Shown in pieces: positions 32,706 through 39,210 of a stretch of 39,210 bases of DNA; positions within the stretch are counted from its first letter, which is position 1; the number at the start of each line of letters is the position of its first letter. A program made the position numbers and the translations under genes. Origin of the DNA: Syntrophaceae bacterium UBA6252 (lineage in GTDB: Bacteria; Desulfobacterota; Syntrophia; Syntrophales; UBA6807). Under the pieces are notes generated by a model, which worked only from the letters and a program-made list of their open reading frames with translations, had not been told where the DNA came from and did no database searches. Location: contig DJVQ01000006.1 in NCBI GenBank assembly GCA_002441265.1, positions 1 through 39,210 of the forward strand, written 5' to 3'.

Positions 32706-33551
32706 TCAGCGAAGAGCGTCGTATCGCATGTCCGCCTTGTACGAACTTCTGACGAGAGGACCCGCCATGACTTCTCCGATCCCGAGTTCCCTCGCGATGC
32801 TTCCCAACTCGCCGAACTCTTCCGGTGACACATACCGCGCGACGGGGGCGTGATCCTTCGAAGGCGCCAGGTATTGGCCCAGGGTCAGATAGCTGCACCC
32901 CGCCCGCTTCAGATCCGTCAGCGTCCTGATGATTTCCTCCCGCGTCTCGCCCAGCCCGAGCATCAGACCCGATTTCACCTTCAATCCGATCATCGACGCA
33001 TACTCGAGGACTCCGAGCGACCGCGAATATTCCGCCTGCGGCCGTATCGTTTCATAGAGACTTTCCACCGTCTCCACGTTGTGATTCAAGATGTCCGGTT
33101 GAACGGCGCACACTTCCTGCAGTGCCGACAGGGAACCCTTGAAGTCGGGAATCAGTATCTCCACCGTTACGCCGCCGCATCGCTCCCGAACGCATTCGAC
33201 GGTCCGCACGAAATGGCTGGCGCCCCCATCCGGGAGATCGTCCCTGGTCACGGATGTGATGACGACATGCTTCAGGCGCAGCGATTGCGCCGCCCGGGCG
33301 ACCCGTTTGGGCTCATCCGAATCCGGTTCCCCGGGTGCGCCCTTTTCCACCGCGCAGAACCTGCAGCGCCTCGTGCATCTTGCGCCCAGGATCATGAACG
33401 TGGCCACACCCCGTCCATAACATTCCGCGATGTTGGGACAATGCGCGCTCCGGCACACCGTCTCCAATGCCAGCCCGTCGAGATAGGTCTCCATCCGGCC
33501 GACGTTCGGATCGGAGTCATAGCGCCGAACCAGCCAGTCGGGATGCTTCAT
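32706..33551 (-). CDS. lipA: Lipoyl synthase
   Basis: A 281-residue radical-SAM enzyme that inserts two sulfur atoms into octanoyl groups on E2 or H-proteins. The auxiliary cluster motif CRSAHCPNIAEC and the radical-SAM motif CTRRCRFC are complete, and the C-terminal RSSY supplies the serine ligand of the auxiliary cluster. The start at 33551 directly follows the lipB stop (TGA-G-ATG), suggesting coupling; an ATG at 33578 inside lipB would add nine residues. Its location between lipB and lpd in a dehydrogenase operon shows that the complex brings its own lipoylation system. Confidence 0.94.
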   Translation of the reverse strand: MKHPDWLVRRYDSDPNVGRMETYLDGLALETVCRSAHCPNIAECYGRGVATFMILGARCTRRCRFCAVEKGAPGEPDSDEPKRVARAAQSLRLKHVVITSVTRDDLPDGGASHFVRTVECVRERCGGVTVEILIPDFKGSLSALQEVCAVQPDILNHNVETVESLYETIRPQAEYSRSLGVLEYASMIGLKVKSGLMLGLGETREEIIRTLTDLKRAGCSYLTLGQYLAPSKDHAPVARYVSPEEFGELGSIARELGIGEVMAGPLVRSSYKADMRYDALR

Positions 33552-33552
33552 C

Positions 33553-34242
33553 TCAATCGGTGATCTGTCCCCGTTCATCCCCGTACCGAAAACGCTTTTT
33601 GAATTCCCCGATAAATATTTTCTTGACCGCGTCCATGTTGACGGATGCACCCAGTTCCTTGGCCATCGAAGTGAATACTTCCCCGGCGTGCCCGCAGGGC
33701 ACGATCAACCGGGATCCCTGCAGATCGTTGTTCACGTTCATGGACAGGCCGTGATACGTAACCCCTTCTGTGACGCAAAGACCGATGCTCGCTATCTTTC
33801 GAGACCTGACCCATACACCGGGCCTGCCCTCCTTGAACTCCGAGGGAAGGCCGTACGCCTGAAAAACCGCGGCTGCCGATTCGAGCAACGTGAGAACGAA
33901 ACGCTTGATGTCGTTGTCTCTCAGCCTCACAATCGGATAGACCACAAGCTGACCCGGCTCGTGAAAAGTGGCCTTGCCGCCGCGGCTCACGGCGTGAAGT
34001 TCGATCCCCTCCCGGTGAAAATACGTTTCCGGCATGAGAAGATCGCATTGTCCCCCGCTGCGGCCCAGGGTCACCGCAAGAGGATGTTCGACCAGAATCA
34101 GACTGTCGCCCGCGGCGCCGCTGCATCTCTCTTCCACCAGCCGCAGCTGCCGGCGGACGGACTCCCCGTATCCGAGGAGTCCCCAGTCCATTACGTTGAT
34201 GCTTTTCGATATTGCCGCCACCGGATCACCCGCCGCGTCCAT
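33553..34242 (-). CDS. lipB: Octanoyltransferase
   Basis: A 229-residue LipB that moves octanoyl from acyl carrier protein to the lipoyl domain lysine, the step before LipA. The family motif RGGKATFHEPGQLVVYPI is complete, the catalytic lysine is in SRKIASIGL, and the catalytic cysteine is in IVPCGHAG. The start is uncertain: an in-frame TAG lies upstream of a GTG at 34254 and an ATG at 34242, and neither has a clear ribosome site. The ATG is listed. It lies about 50 bases after the E2 gene. Confidence 0.92.
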   Translation of the reverse strand: MDAAGDPVAAISKSINVMDWGLLGYGESVRRQLRLVEERCSGAAGDSLILVEHPLAVTLGRSGGQCDLLMPETYFHREGIELHAVSRGGKATFHEPGQLVVYPIVRLRDNDIKRFVLTLLESAAAVFQAYGLPSEFKEGRPGVWVRSRKIASIGLCVTEGVTYHGLSMNVNNDLQGSRLIVPCGHAGEVFTSMAKELGASVNMDAVKKIFIGEFKKRFRYGDERGQITD

Positions 34243-34293
34243 GCGCAGACGCACCCGATCGATCTATGAAGCGCCAGCGCCTCCCACCGTGAA

Positions 34294-35631
34294 TCACAGC
34301 ACCATGAGGGAGGGATTCTCCAGATAATCGCACACGGCCTTCAGGAACTGCGTCGCCTCGGCGCCGTCCGTCACCTGATGGTCGAAGGTCAGGCTGACGA
34401 CCATCATGGAACGAATCGCGAGGGCGTCCCGGTACACCGCCGGCTTCTTCTTGATCCCGCCGAAGGCGAGAATGCCGCTTTCCGGTCTTCTCAATATGGG
34501 GGTCGCCCCGTCGGCGTTGTACATGCTGAAATTCGAAATGGTGAACGTTCCTCCGACGACGTCATCCACCAGCAGTTTCCCGTCGCGCGCTTTTTCCACC
34601 AGCGCCTTTCGCTCACGGGCGATCTCCAAAAGGCTCTTCCTGTCGGCATTTTTGAGCGTCGGAACGATAAGACCTTCCGATACGGAAACGGCAATGCCCA
34701 TATTGACCCAGTCGTAAAGGAGAATCTCGTCGTTGGTGAAGGTCGAATTCATGATCGGGAAACGCTTCAGGGCGCGGCAGGTCGCCATGACCATGATGTC
34801 GGTGTGGGTCACGCGCGCGTCTTCCGTGTTTTTGTACTTTTCCCGGATCTGCTGATGAAATTCCAGCATTCCCGTCACATCGACCTCGTTGAACACGGAC
34901 AACTGCGCCGTCTTCTGGATGCTTTCGTACATGCCGCCGGCGATCAGCTTCCTCATGCCGGTCACGGGGATGACGGTGATCCCCGACGAGGGCGCCCCGT
35001 CCTGCTTCGGCGGTTCGGCCGCCTTCCTGACGTCGTCGCTCGTAACCTTCCCGCGGTCCCCCGTTCCTTTGATCCCGCTTATGTCCACCCCCTTGTCCGA
35101 GGCGATCGCCTTCGCCAGGGGCGTGATCCTGGTCTCACTTTTGTTTTCGTTATATTTTACGATGTCCTGTTCGGTGATTCTTCCGTTGGGACCCGAGCCG
35201 GTCACCAGCGAAAGATCGATTCCAAGTTTTTTCGCCATGCTTTTCGCGGCGGGACTCGCGGGAGCGGCTTTCTGCGGCTTCGAGGAATCCGCCGCGCCCG
35301 TCCCGGCCTCCGCCCGCCCGGTCTCCGTTTTGGGGGGCCCGCTCACCGTCTCTGCGGCGGCCGGTCCCTTTTGCTGGAGAGCCTGCAGCTCGTCATTCGT
35401 CTCCGCGATCTGACCGACGATCTCGCCGACCTTGGCGATTTTCCCTTTTCCAACCAGAATATGAAGAAATCCGGGCGCGTCGGCCGGAATGTTCCAGGTT
35501 ACCTTCTCCGTTTCTATCGTCAGCGCGATGCCGTCTTTTTCCAGAAACGCGCCTTCCGCGGCGTGCCATTCGACAATCGTCGCTTCCGACATCGTCATGC
35601 CTAATTTGGGGATATAAATTGGAACCGCCAT
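34294..35631 (-). CDS. Dihydrolipoamide acyltransferase (E2) with two E3/E1-binding domains
   Basis: A 445-residue E2 core protein. The lipoyl domain (residues 1-78) has the modified lysine K43 in IETEKVTW. An Ala/Pro/Gly linker (about 88-124) follows, then two peripheral-subunit-binding domains: ASPAAKSMAKKLGIDLSLV...ITEQDIVKY (about 125-160) and ITPLAKAIASDKGVDISGI...VTSDDVRKA (about 167-203). The acyltransferase domain ends with the catalytic H418 in DHQVTDG. It carries the acyl group from E1 to CoA, giving acyl-CoA. Most bacterial E2 proteins have one binding domain, so the second is unusual. GGAAGAGGAG precedes the ATG. Acetoin or pyruvate dehydrogenase E2 are the closest types by eye. 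Confidence 0.9.
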   Translation of the reverse strand: MAVPIYIPKLGMTMSEATIVEWHAAEGAFLEKDGIALTIETEKVTWNIPADAPGFLHILVGKGKIAKVGEIVGQIAETNDELQALQQKGPAAAETVSGPPKTETGRAEAGTGAADSSKPQKAAPASPAAKSMAKKLGIDLSLVTGSGPNGRITEQDIVKYNENKSETRITPLAKAIASDKGVDISGIKGTGDRGKVTSDDVRKAAEPPKQDGAPSSGITVIPVTGMRKLIAGGMYESIQKTAQLSVFNEVDVTGMLEFHQQIREKYKNTEDARVTHTDIMVMATCRALKRFPIMNSTFTNDEILLYDWVNMGIAVSVSEGLIVPTLKNADRKSLLEIARERKALVEKARDGKLLVDDVVGGTFTISNFSMYNADGATPILRRPESGILAFGGIKKKPAVYRDALAIRSMMVVSLTFDHQVTDGAEATQFLKAVCDYLENPSLMVL

Positions 35632-35704
35632 GTCAACTCCTCTTCCATTCCAGAACGTTCAACACACAGGATCGCTCCCTGCCCGTATCGCGCAGGACCA
35701 TCGT

Positions 35705-35738
35705 CAGTGAGGGGAATTTCAGGCAAATCCCCTCACTG
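35705..35738 (-). other. Perfect 11-bp hairpin in the E1-beta/E2 intergenic region
   Basis: CAGTGAGGGGA (35705-35715) and TCCCCTCACTG (35728-35738) with a 12-base loop, about 75 bases upstream of the E2 start codon. No T-run follows on the minus strand. It may protect the 5' end of a processed E2 message. Confidence 0.55.
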
Positions 35739-35740
35739 TG

Positions 35741-35782
35741 AAAAAAATACGAAGACGGCAGTCGATCCGCTGAACCTGCCGT
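35741..35782 (-). terminator. Possible intra-operon terminator after E1-beta
   Basis: On the minus strand ACGGCAG (35782-35776) pairs with CTGCCGT (35761-35755) across a 14-base loop, and seven T follow after a further seven bases (35747-35741). The long gap between stem and T-run makes it a partial terminator at best. Confidence 0.4.
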
Positions 35783-35792
35783 ATCGTTTCCG

Positions 35793-36812
35793 TTACACCA
35801 TGCTCGCCGTTTTGACCTTTCCCGTAAGATCGAGCCTGTCGGAGCGTCCCAGGACCTCCATGACGGCATCGGCCATCTCCTGCGGCTGGGGCAGGATGTA
35901 TTTCTCCATGGAGCACGCCGCAATGGGATAATTCTCCGCCTGCACCCTCTTGACGGGGGCATCGAGGTAATCGAAAGCGTTTTCCATCACCTGCATCGCG
36001 ATCTCGGCGCCGACGCCGCAGCGCTTCGTATCCTCGTCGACGATCACCAGATGCTTTGTCTTTTTGACCGAGGCGATCACGGTCTCCATATCGAGAGGTT
36101 CGAGCGTTCTCGGATCGACGATCTCCGTGCTGATCCCCTTTTCCTCCTGAAGGTGCCGGGACACGTCCAGCATCAGCTTCACCATGTAGCCCGTGGCGAA
36201 CACCGTTACGTCGGTTCCCGCCCTCTTGATGTCGGCGACGCCGAACGGAACCGTGTACTCTTCCTCCGGCACGGGTCCCGTGGTACCCATGAGATTCTTG
36301 TGCTCGAGGAATATCACGGGATTGTTGTCCCTGATCGCCGATTTCAGCAGCCCTTTCGCATCATACGGCGTGGCCGGTATGGCGATCTTCAGACCGGGGG
36401 TCCTCATGAACAGCGACTCGAGGCACTGGGAATGGTCCGGACCGAGCCCGGAATAGCCTCCTATGGGGGCCCGGACGACGAGCGGGATCGTAACCTTTCC
36501 GCCGTTCGCAAAACGCCACTTGGCCGCCTTGTTCAACACCTCGTCCGCGCCGCATACGTAAAAATCGGCGAACATGAGGTTGACGATCGGCCGATAGCCC
36601 GCCATGGCGGCCCCCACGGACGAGCCCAGAATGGCGGCCTCGCTGATCGCGGTGTTTTTGACCCTTGCTTTCCCGAACTTCTCGAACAGGCCCGTGCTCG
36701 TTCCCCACGTGTCTTCCGCACATTCCTCCCCGATGTAGTACACTTTATCGTCTCGAGACATTTCCTCGTGCATTGCCTCGTTGAGCGCCGCGTTATACAG
36801 AATCTCTCTCAT
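35793..36812 (-). CDS. 2-oxo-acid/acetoin dehydrogenase E1 beta subunit
   Basis: A 339-residue thiamine-diphosphate enzyme subunit of the transketolase-like fold. It opens REILYNAALNEAMHEEMSRDDKVYYIGEEC, contains EAAILGSSVGAAMAGYRPIVNLMFADF and ends with the transketolase C-terminal domain (VDPRTLEPLDMETVIASVKKT). With E1-alpha it decarboxylates or cleaves the substrate and passes the acyl group to E2 lipoate. The ATG has AGGAGG 6 bases upstream and starts 24 bases after E1-alpha. Sequence style fits both pyruvate and acetoin dehydrogenase (AcoB) types; they cannot be separated by eye. Confidence 0.9.
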   Translation of the reverse strand: MREILYNAALNEAMHEEMSRDDKVYYIGEECAEDTWGTSTGLFEKFGKARVKNTAISEAAILGSSVGAAMAGYRPIVNLMFADFYVCGADEVLNKAAKWRFANGGKVTIPLVVRAPIGGYSGLGPDHSQCLESLFMRTPGLKIAIPATPYDAKGLLKSAIRDNNPVIFLEHKNLMGTTGPVPEEEYTVPFGVADIKRAGTDVTVFATGYMVKLMLDVSRHLQEEKGISTEIVDPRTLEPLDMETVIASVKKTKHLVIVDEDTKRCGVGAEIAMQVMENAFDYLDAPVKRVQAENYPIAACSMEKYILPQPQEMADAVMEVLGRSDRLDLTGKVKTASMV

Positions 36813-36836
36813 CTCAGGCCTCCTGTTTTTATGATC

Positions 36837-37826
36837 TCATTCCGCGTAAAGGAGCTTGTCGAAATCGGGTCTTGCCGGCCAGGGACTTCCTTCGGCAAAT
36901 CTCATCGCTTCTTCCATTTCCGCTTTCGCCTCTTCGTTCATCTTCGTTATTTCTTCCGCCGTTGCGACGTTCTTTTTCAGCAACACCTCTTGATACAAAG
37001 CGATAGGATCCCGTTTTTTCATTTCCTCGACTTCTTCAGGGGTGCGCATGCCGCCCTGATGTTCCACGGAATAATCCGGAAGGCCCTCGACATGACCCGC
37101 GTACCGCAACGTCTTGATTTCCAGAAAGCTCGGGCCTTCCCCGGCCCTTGCCCTTTCGATGGCGGGCTTGACGGCTTCATACACGGCGATGACGTCCTGG
37201 CCGTCCACCGTGGCGGAAGGCATCCCGTAGTAATGAGCGAATTCGGAGAGATCCTCCTTCCTCGGGTGGGTCAGCTTGATATGGGTCCATTGTGCCATCA
37301 TGTTGTTTTCGCAGAAGAATATGATAGGAAGTTTCCATGCGGACGCCATGAGCATGGATTCGTGCACGGTGCCGCGCCCGGTGGCCCCGTCACCGAAGCA
37401 GGAAACGGTCACCTGTCCCCTGCCGTTCATCTGGCATGCAATGGCGGCGCCGGTCGCCAGAGTGATTTCGCCCGCGACGAGCCCCGCAAACCCGAAAATC
37501 CCCAGTTCAGGCTTGGCGTAGTGAAATCCGGCGATGCCCCCCGCCCCGCCTGTCGCCCGGCCGAAGTGTTCCGCAATGATCAGCTTCGGGTCCACGCCCT
37601 TGGGAACGCACTTGTTGATCCCGTGCGATCGATGCTGATAGTACAGGTAATCGTCATCATTCAGCAGCGCGCCCAGGGCGACGCCGGGGGCTTCCTGCCC
37701 CGCTCCGCTGTGGTAAAACGTCGCGATCTTGCCGGCGAAAAGGCATTCTATGATTTTTTCCTCCAACGCCCGTACGCGAACCATGTTTTTGTAGAGTTTA
37801 ACCATCAAGTCCTTTGACATTTTCAT
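36837..37826 (-). CDS. 2-oxo-acid/acetoin dehydrogenase E1 alpha subunit (divergent)
   Basis: A 329-residue thiamine-diphosphate-binding subunit with the TPP motif GDGATGRGTVHES ending in CENN (about residues 147-178) and the start KLYKNMVRVRALEEKI typical of E1-alpha. The conserved loop HRSHGINKCVPKG is present. The segment usually reading GKGGSMH in this family is GGAGGIAGFHY here, and the stretch after CENN is MMAQWTHIKLTHPRKEDLS instead of the usual GYAES type. These changes lie around the active-site entrance and suggest a non-standard substrate. AAGGAG lies 12 bases upstream of the ATG at 37826, so spacing is long. It is the first enzyme gene of the dehydrogenase unit. Confidence 0.9.
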   Translation of the reverse strand: MKMSKDLMVKLYKNMVRVRALEEKIIECLFAGKIATFYHSGAGQEAPGVALGALLNDDDYLYYQHRSHGINKCVPKGVDPKLIIAEHFGRATGGAGGIAGFHYAKPELGIFGFAGLVAGEITLATGAAIACQMNGRGQVTVSCFGDGATGRGTVHESMLMASAWKLPIIFFCENNMMAQWTHIKLTHPRKEDLSEFAHYYGMPSATVDGQDVIAVYEAVKPAIERARAGEGPSFLEIKTLRYAGHVEGLPDYSVEHQGGMRTPEEVEEMKKRDPIALYQEVLLKKNVATAEEITKMNEEAKAEMEEAMRFAEGSPWPARPDFDKLLYAE

Positions 37827-38152
37827 CAGCTGACACTCCTTTCAGATGAAACCGAATTTTTTACGTCCCTCGGACGAAACGTTGGATCCAACATCGCGAT
37901 TGCCCGAAGCGCCCGCATTTCCCCTGTGCCGGCTTTCGAAAAACCCGAGGCGGCCGCCGGGCCGGTTCCCGATGCCGCACCCGTGATCCTTGCAGCGTTA
38001 TCTTTGTGTGAAAACATCCGGTTCTTCCGTTCGAACAACCTTTTCATCGAGCTGTCCGGGACCCGGCTCGTCCACCGGGCCCCGGCTCCGGTCAGCTCTT
38101 GCTCTTGCCCGGCTGTCGCCGCCCGTGAACCGTCCCGGGAGCGACAACCTTC
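37827..38152. other. 326-base gap between the VOC gene and E1-alpha
   Basis: Apart from the SDR-like fragment, this holds no gene. GC-rich inverted sequences near 38050-38150 do not end in a T-run. It could contain a promoter for the E1-alpha unit, but I see no convincing pair of boxes. Confidence 0.4.
37925..38017 (-). pseudogene. Remnant of an SDR N-terminus
   Basis: From an ATG at 38017 (GGAAGAA just upstream) the frame reads NAARITGAASGTGPAAASGFSKAGT, which matches the first beta-strand and TGxxxGxG loop of short-chain dehydrogenases (the usual form is ALVTGAASGIGRAAAxGFAKAGA). After about 31 residues the similarity stops, and the frame runs on without homology to 37826. The rest of an SDR is absent. 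It is best read as a decayed gene copy in the gap before E1-alpha. Confidence 0.45.
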
Positions 38153-39070
38153 TCAGTGCGGCTTAATGGAGATCATCTCCACCGGAATGCCGTCGGGATC
38201 TTTCGCGTACAGGAACCACGCCTCTCCCTCCGCCGCATCCATGAGCGTCGGGTGCGTCAGAAATTCGATCCCTGCCGCCCCAAGCTCCTTCGCCGTATGA
38301 AAAACGTCATCGATGGTCAGGCACACCTCCAGACAGCCGAAATCCCCCCATCGTGCGTTGAAAGGAATGGACCTCCCGCGCGGCTCCACAAGCTCGTACA
38401 ATTCCAGCCTGCCGCCGCCGTTGCTGTTCGCGAGGATGCAGGACCGAACCCGGGCGTTCTTCGCTCCCGCAACCTCGTCCACCAGACCCGTGAAATTCTC
38501 ATGCGGCGCGACAACCACCGTGTCGAAACCGCAGTGATCCTGATAAAACGCTTTCGATCGATCGAGGTTCGTCACGCTGACGCCGATCCACTGGCAGCCG
38601 CCGAAGATCCCGTCCCCTGCCCCGCCGGAAATGAACTCGATCAGGTTTCCTTCCGGGTCGCGGGCATACACGAAACGATACGCGCCCAACCCCGGGAGCG
38701 TCGTGGACTTCGGCTCGGAGCAGAAGTTCACCTTGTCCCGATACTCCTTGACGAAACGATCGATATCGGAAACCGCGATCGTCAGCTTGTTCACGCCGAT
38801 ATCCCCGTACCGCGTGAATTTCCGGATCGCCTTCGGAAGCGGGACGGCGATCCGGATCAGCTCCACGACGACTCCGCCGGCTTCCTGGCTGAACATGATC
38901 CCGTCCAGTTTATGCGACGTACCCCGGAACATCTCGCTCATCGGATTCCAGGTATCCTGAAAAACCGCCATGAGCTGATTGAACGCCAGGGTTTCTCCGT
39001 AAAACTCCTTCATTTTGCCGAAATCATTGACTCCCATGCCAATGTGATTAACGCCCAACCCTTGAAACAT
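38153..39070 (-). CDS. Two-domain VOC (glyoxalase/dioxygenase fold) protein
   Basis: A 305-residue protein with two VOC modules: GVNHIGMGVNDFGKMKEFYGETLAF...DPEGNLIEFI (residues 1-147) and WIGVSVTNLDRSKAFYQDHCGF...DPDGIPVEMISI (about 160-303). The metal-binding His and Glu positions of the fold are present in the first module (H10, E in LIEF). Such proteins can be epimerases, isomerases, lyases or extradiol dioxygenases; in an anaerobe an oxygen-using reaction is unlikely. The ATG at 39070 follows GAGAGGAG and is preferred over one at 39121. It is the most upstream gene of the minus-strand catabolic locus. The substrate is unknown. Confidence 0.8.
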   Translation of the reverse strand: MFQGLGVNHIGMGVNDFGKMKEFYGETLAFNQLMAVFQDTWNPMSEMFRGTSHKLDGIMFSQEAGGVVVELIRIAVPLPKAIRKFTRYGDIGVNKLTIAVSDIDRFVKEYRDKVNFCSEPKSTTLPGLGAYRFVYARDPEGNLIEFISGGAGDGIFGGCQWIGVSVTNLDRSKAFYQDHCGFDTVVVAPHENFTGLVDEVAGAKNARVRSCILANSNGGGRLELYELVEPRGRSIPFNARWGDFGCLEVCLTIDDVFHTAKELGAAGIEFLTHPTLMDAAEGEAWFLYAKDPDGIPVEMISIKPH

Positions 39071-39210
39071 TCTTATTTTTCTCCTCTCTGTATCTTGCTT
39101 CCGATGAGTTTTCTCCAGCATAGCCAGCGGTTTCAGGCAGCCCTTGGAAAGGGGAATGGAAACCGCAGTCTCGCCAGACCAAACGTTGACGGCTTTGTAA
39201 AAAGTCCATA
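39071..39210. other. Right-edge intergenic sequence
   Basis: Upstream region of the VOC gene. The last 25 bases (ending TTTGTAAAAAGTCCATA) resemble the edge of a dispersed intergenic repeat seen in some deltaproteobacterial genomes; this is from memory and only the edge is visible. No clear promoter is found. Confidence 0.25.

Noticed and set aside
1..39210. CRISPR array, tRNA, rRNA or intact insertion sequence
   Set aside because: I saw no regularly spaced repeats, no tRNA cloverleaf with a CCA-type end, no rRNA segments and no complete transposase.

Overview
The window (39.2 kb, GC-rich throughout) looks like a chromosomal segment of a strict or near-strict anaerobe, most likely from the former Deltaproteobacteria (Desulfobacterota, possibly a Syntrophales-like or sulfate-reducing lineage). 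This is inferred from gene content, not from a phylogenetic marker: two selenocysteine formate dehydrogenases, a tungsten-type aldehyde:ferredoxin oxidoreductase, reverse rubrerythrin next to cytochrome bd, and a gram-negative envelope (PqiABC and a family-4 glycosyltransferase of LPS-core type).

Layout. 1-1.1 kb: start of a glycosyltransferase running off the left edge, and a UPF0173 metallo-hydrolase. 1.3-15.4 kb: a molybdenum/tungsten and formate island. It holds a DMSO-reductase-family enzyme with an odd Fe-S motif, an HTH-only ModE-like regulator, a periplasmic Sec-containing FDH-N-type formate dehydrogenase (three subunits), FdhE, a ModABC molybdate transporter with an FmdE-like protein, and a second, cytoplasmic Sec-containing formate dehydrogenase. 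15.6-19.1 kb: pqiABC lipid-transport operon. 19.1-20.0 kb: a region without a secure gene, carrying a strong promoter inside a ModE-type palindrome. 20.0-21.9 kb: aldehyde dehydrogenase and a DUF1858 protein. 22.0-25.5 kb: rrf2-cydA-cydB-reverse rubrerythrin, an oxygen-defence unit. 25.8-39.1 kb: a long minus-strand catabolic locus with a VOC-fold protein, E1-alpha, E1-beta, E2 and E3 of a lipoamide-dependent 2-oxo-acid or acetoin dehydrogenase, its own lipoate genes lipB and lipA, an SDR, a class III aminotransferase, AOR and a four-cluster ferredoxin.

How the parts work together. ModABC imports molybdate (or tungstate) for the formate dehydrogenases, the 1.4-kb oxidoreductase and possibly AOR. 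A shared inverted repeat (TTATGT-N8-ACATAA type) occurs upstream of fdnG, across the modA promoter, near the second FDH promoter, and across the orphan promoter at 19.4 kb, which suggests one metal-responsive regulon. FDH-N oxidises formate in the periplasm and passes electrons to quinone through its cytochrome b subunit; the NuoG-like FDH works in the cytoplasm. The 25.8-39 kb locus looks like a self-sufficient route that cleaves a 2-oxo acid or an acetoin-like ketol to acyl-CoA and oxidises the resulting aldehyde with AOR, which reduces ferredoxin. Its true substrate cannot be read from the sequence.

Both selenoproteins would be split or truncated by standard gene calling, because UGA at 4735-4737 (+) and at 14294-14292 (-) must be read as selenocysteine.
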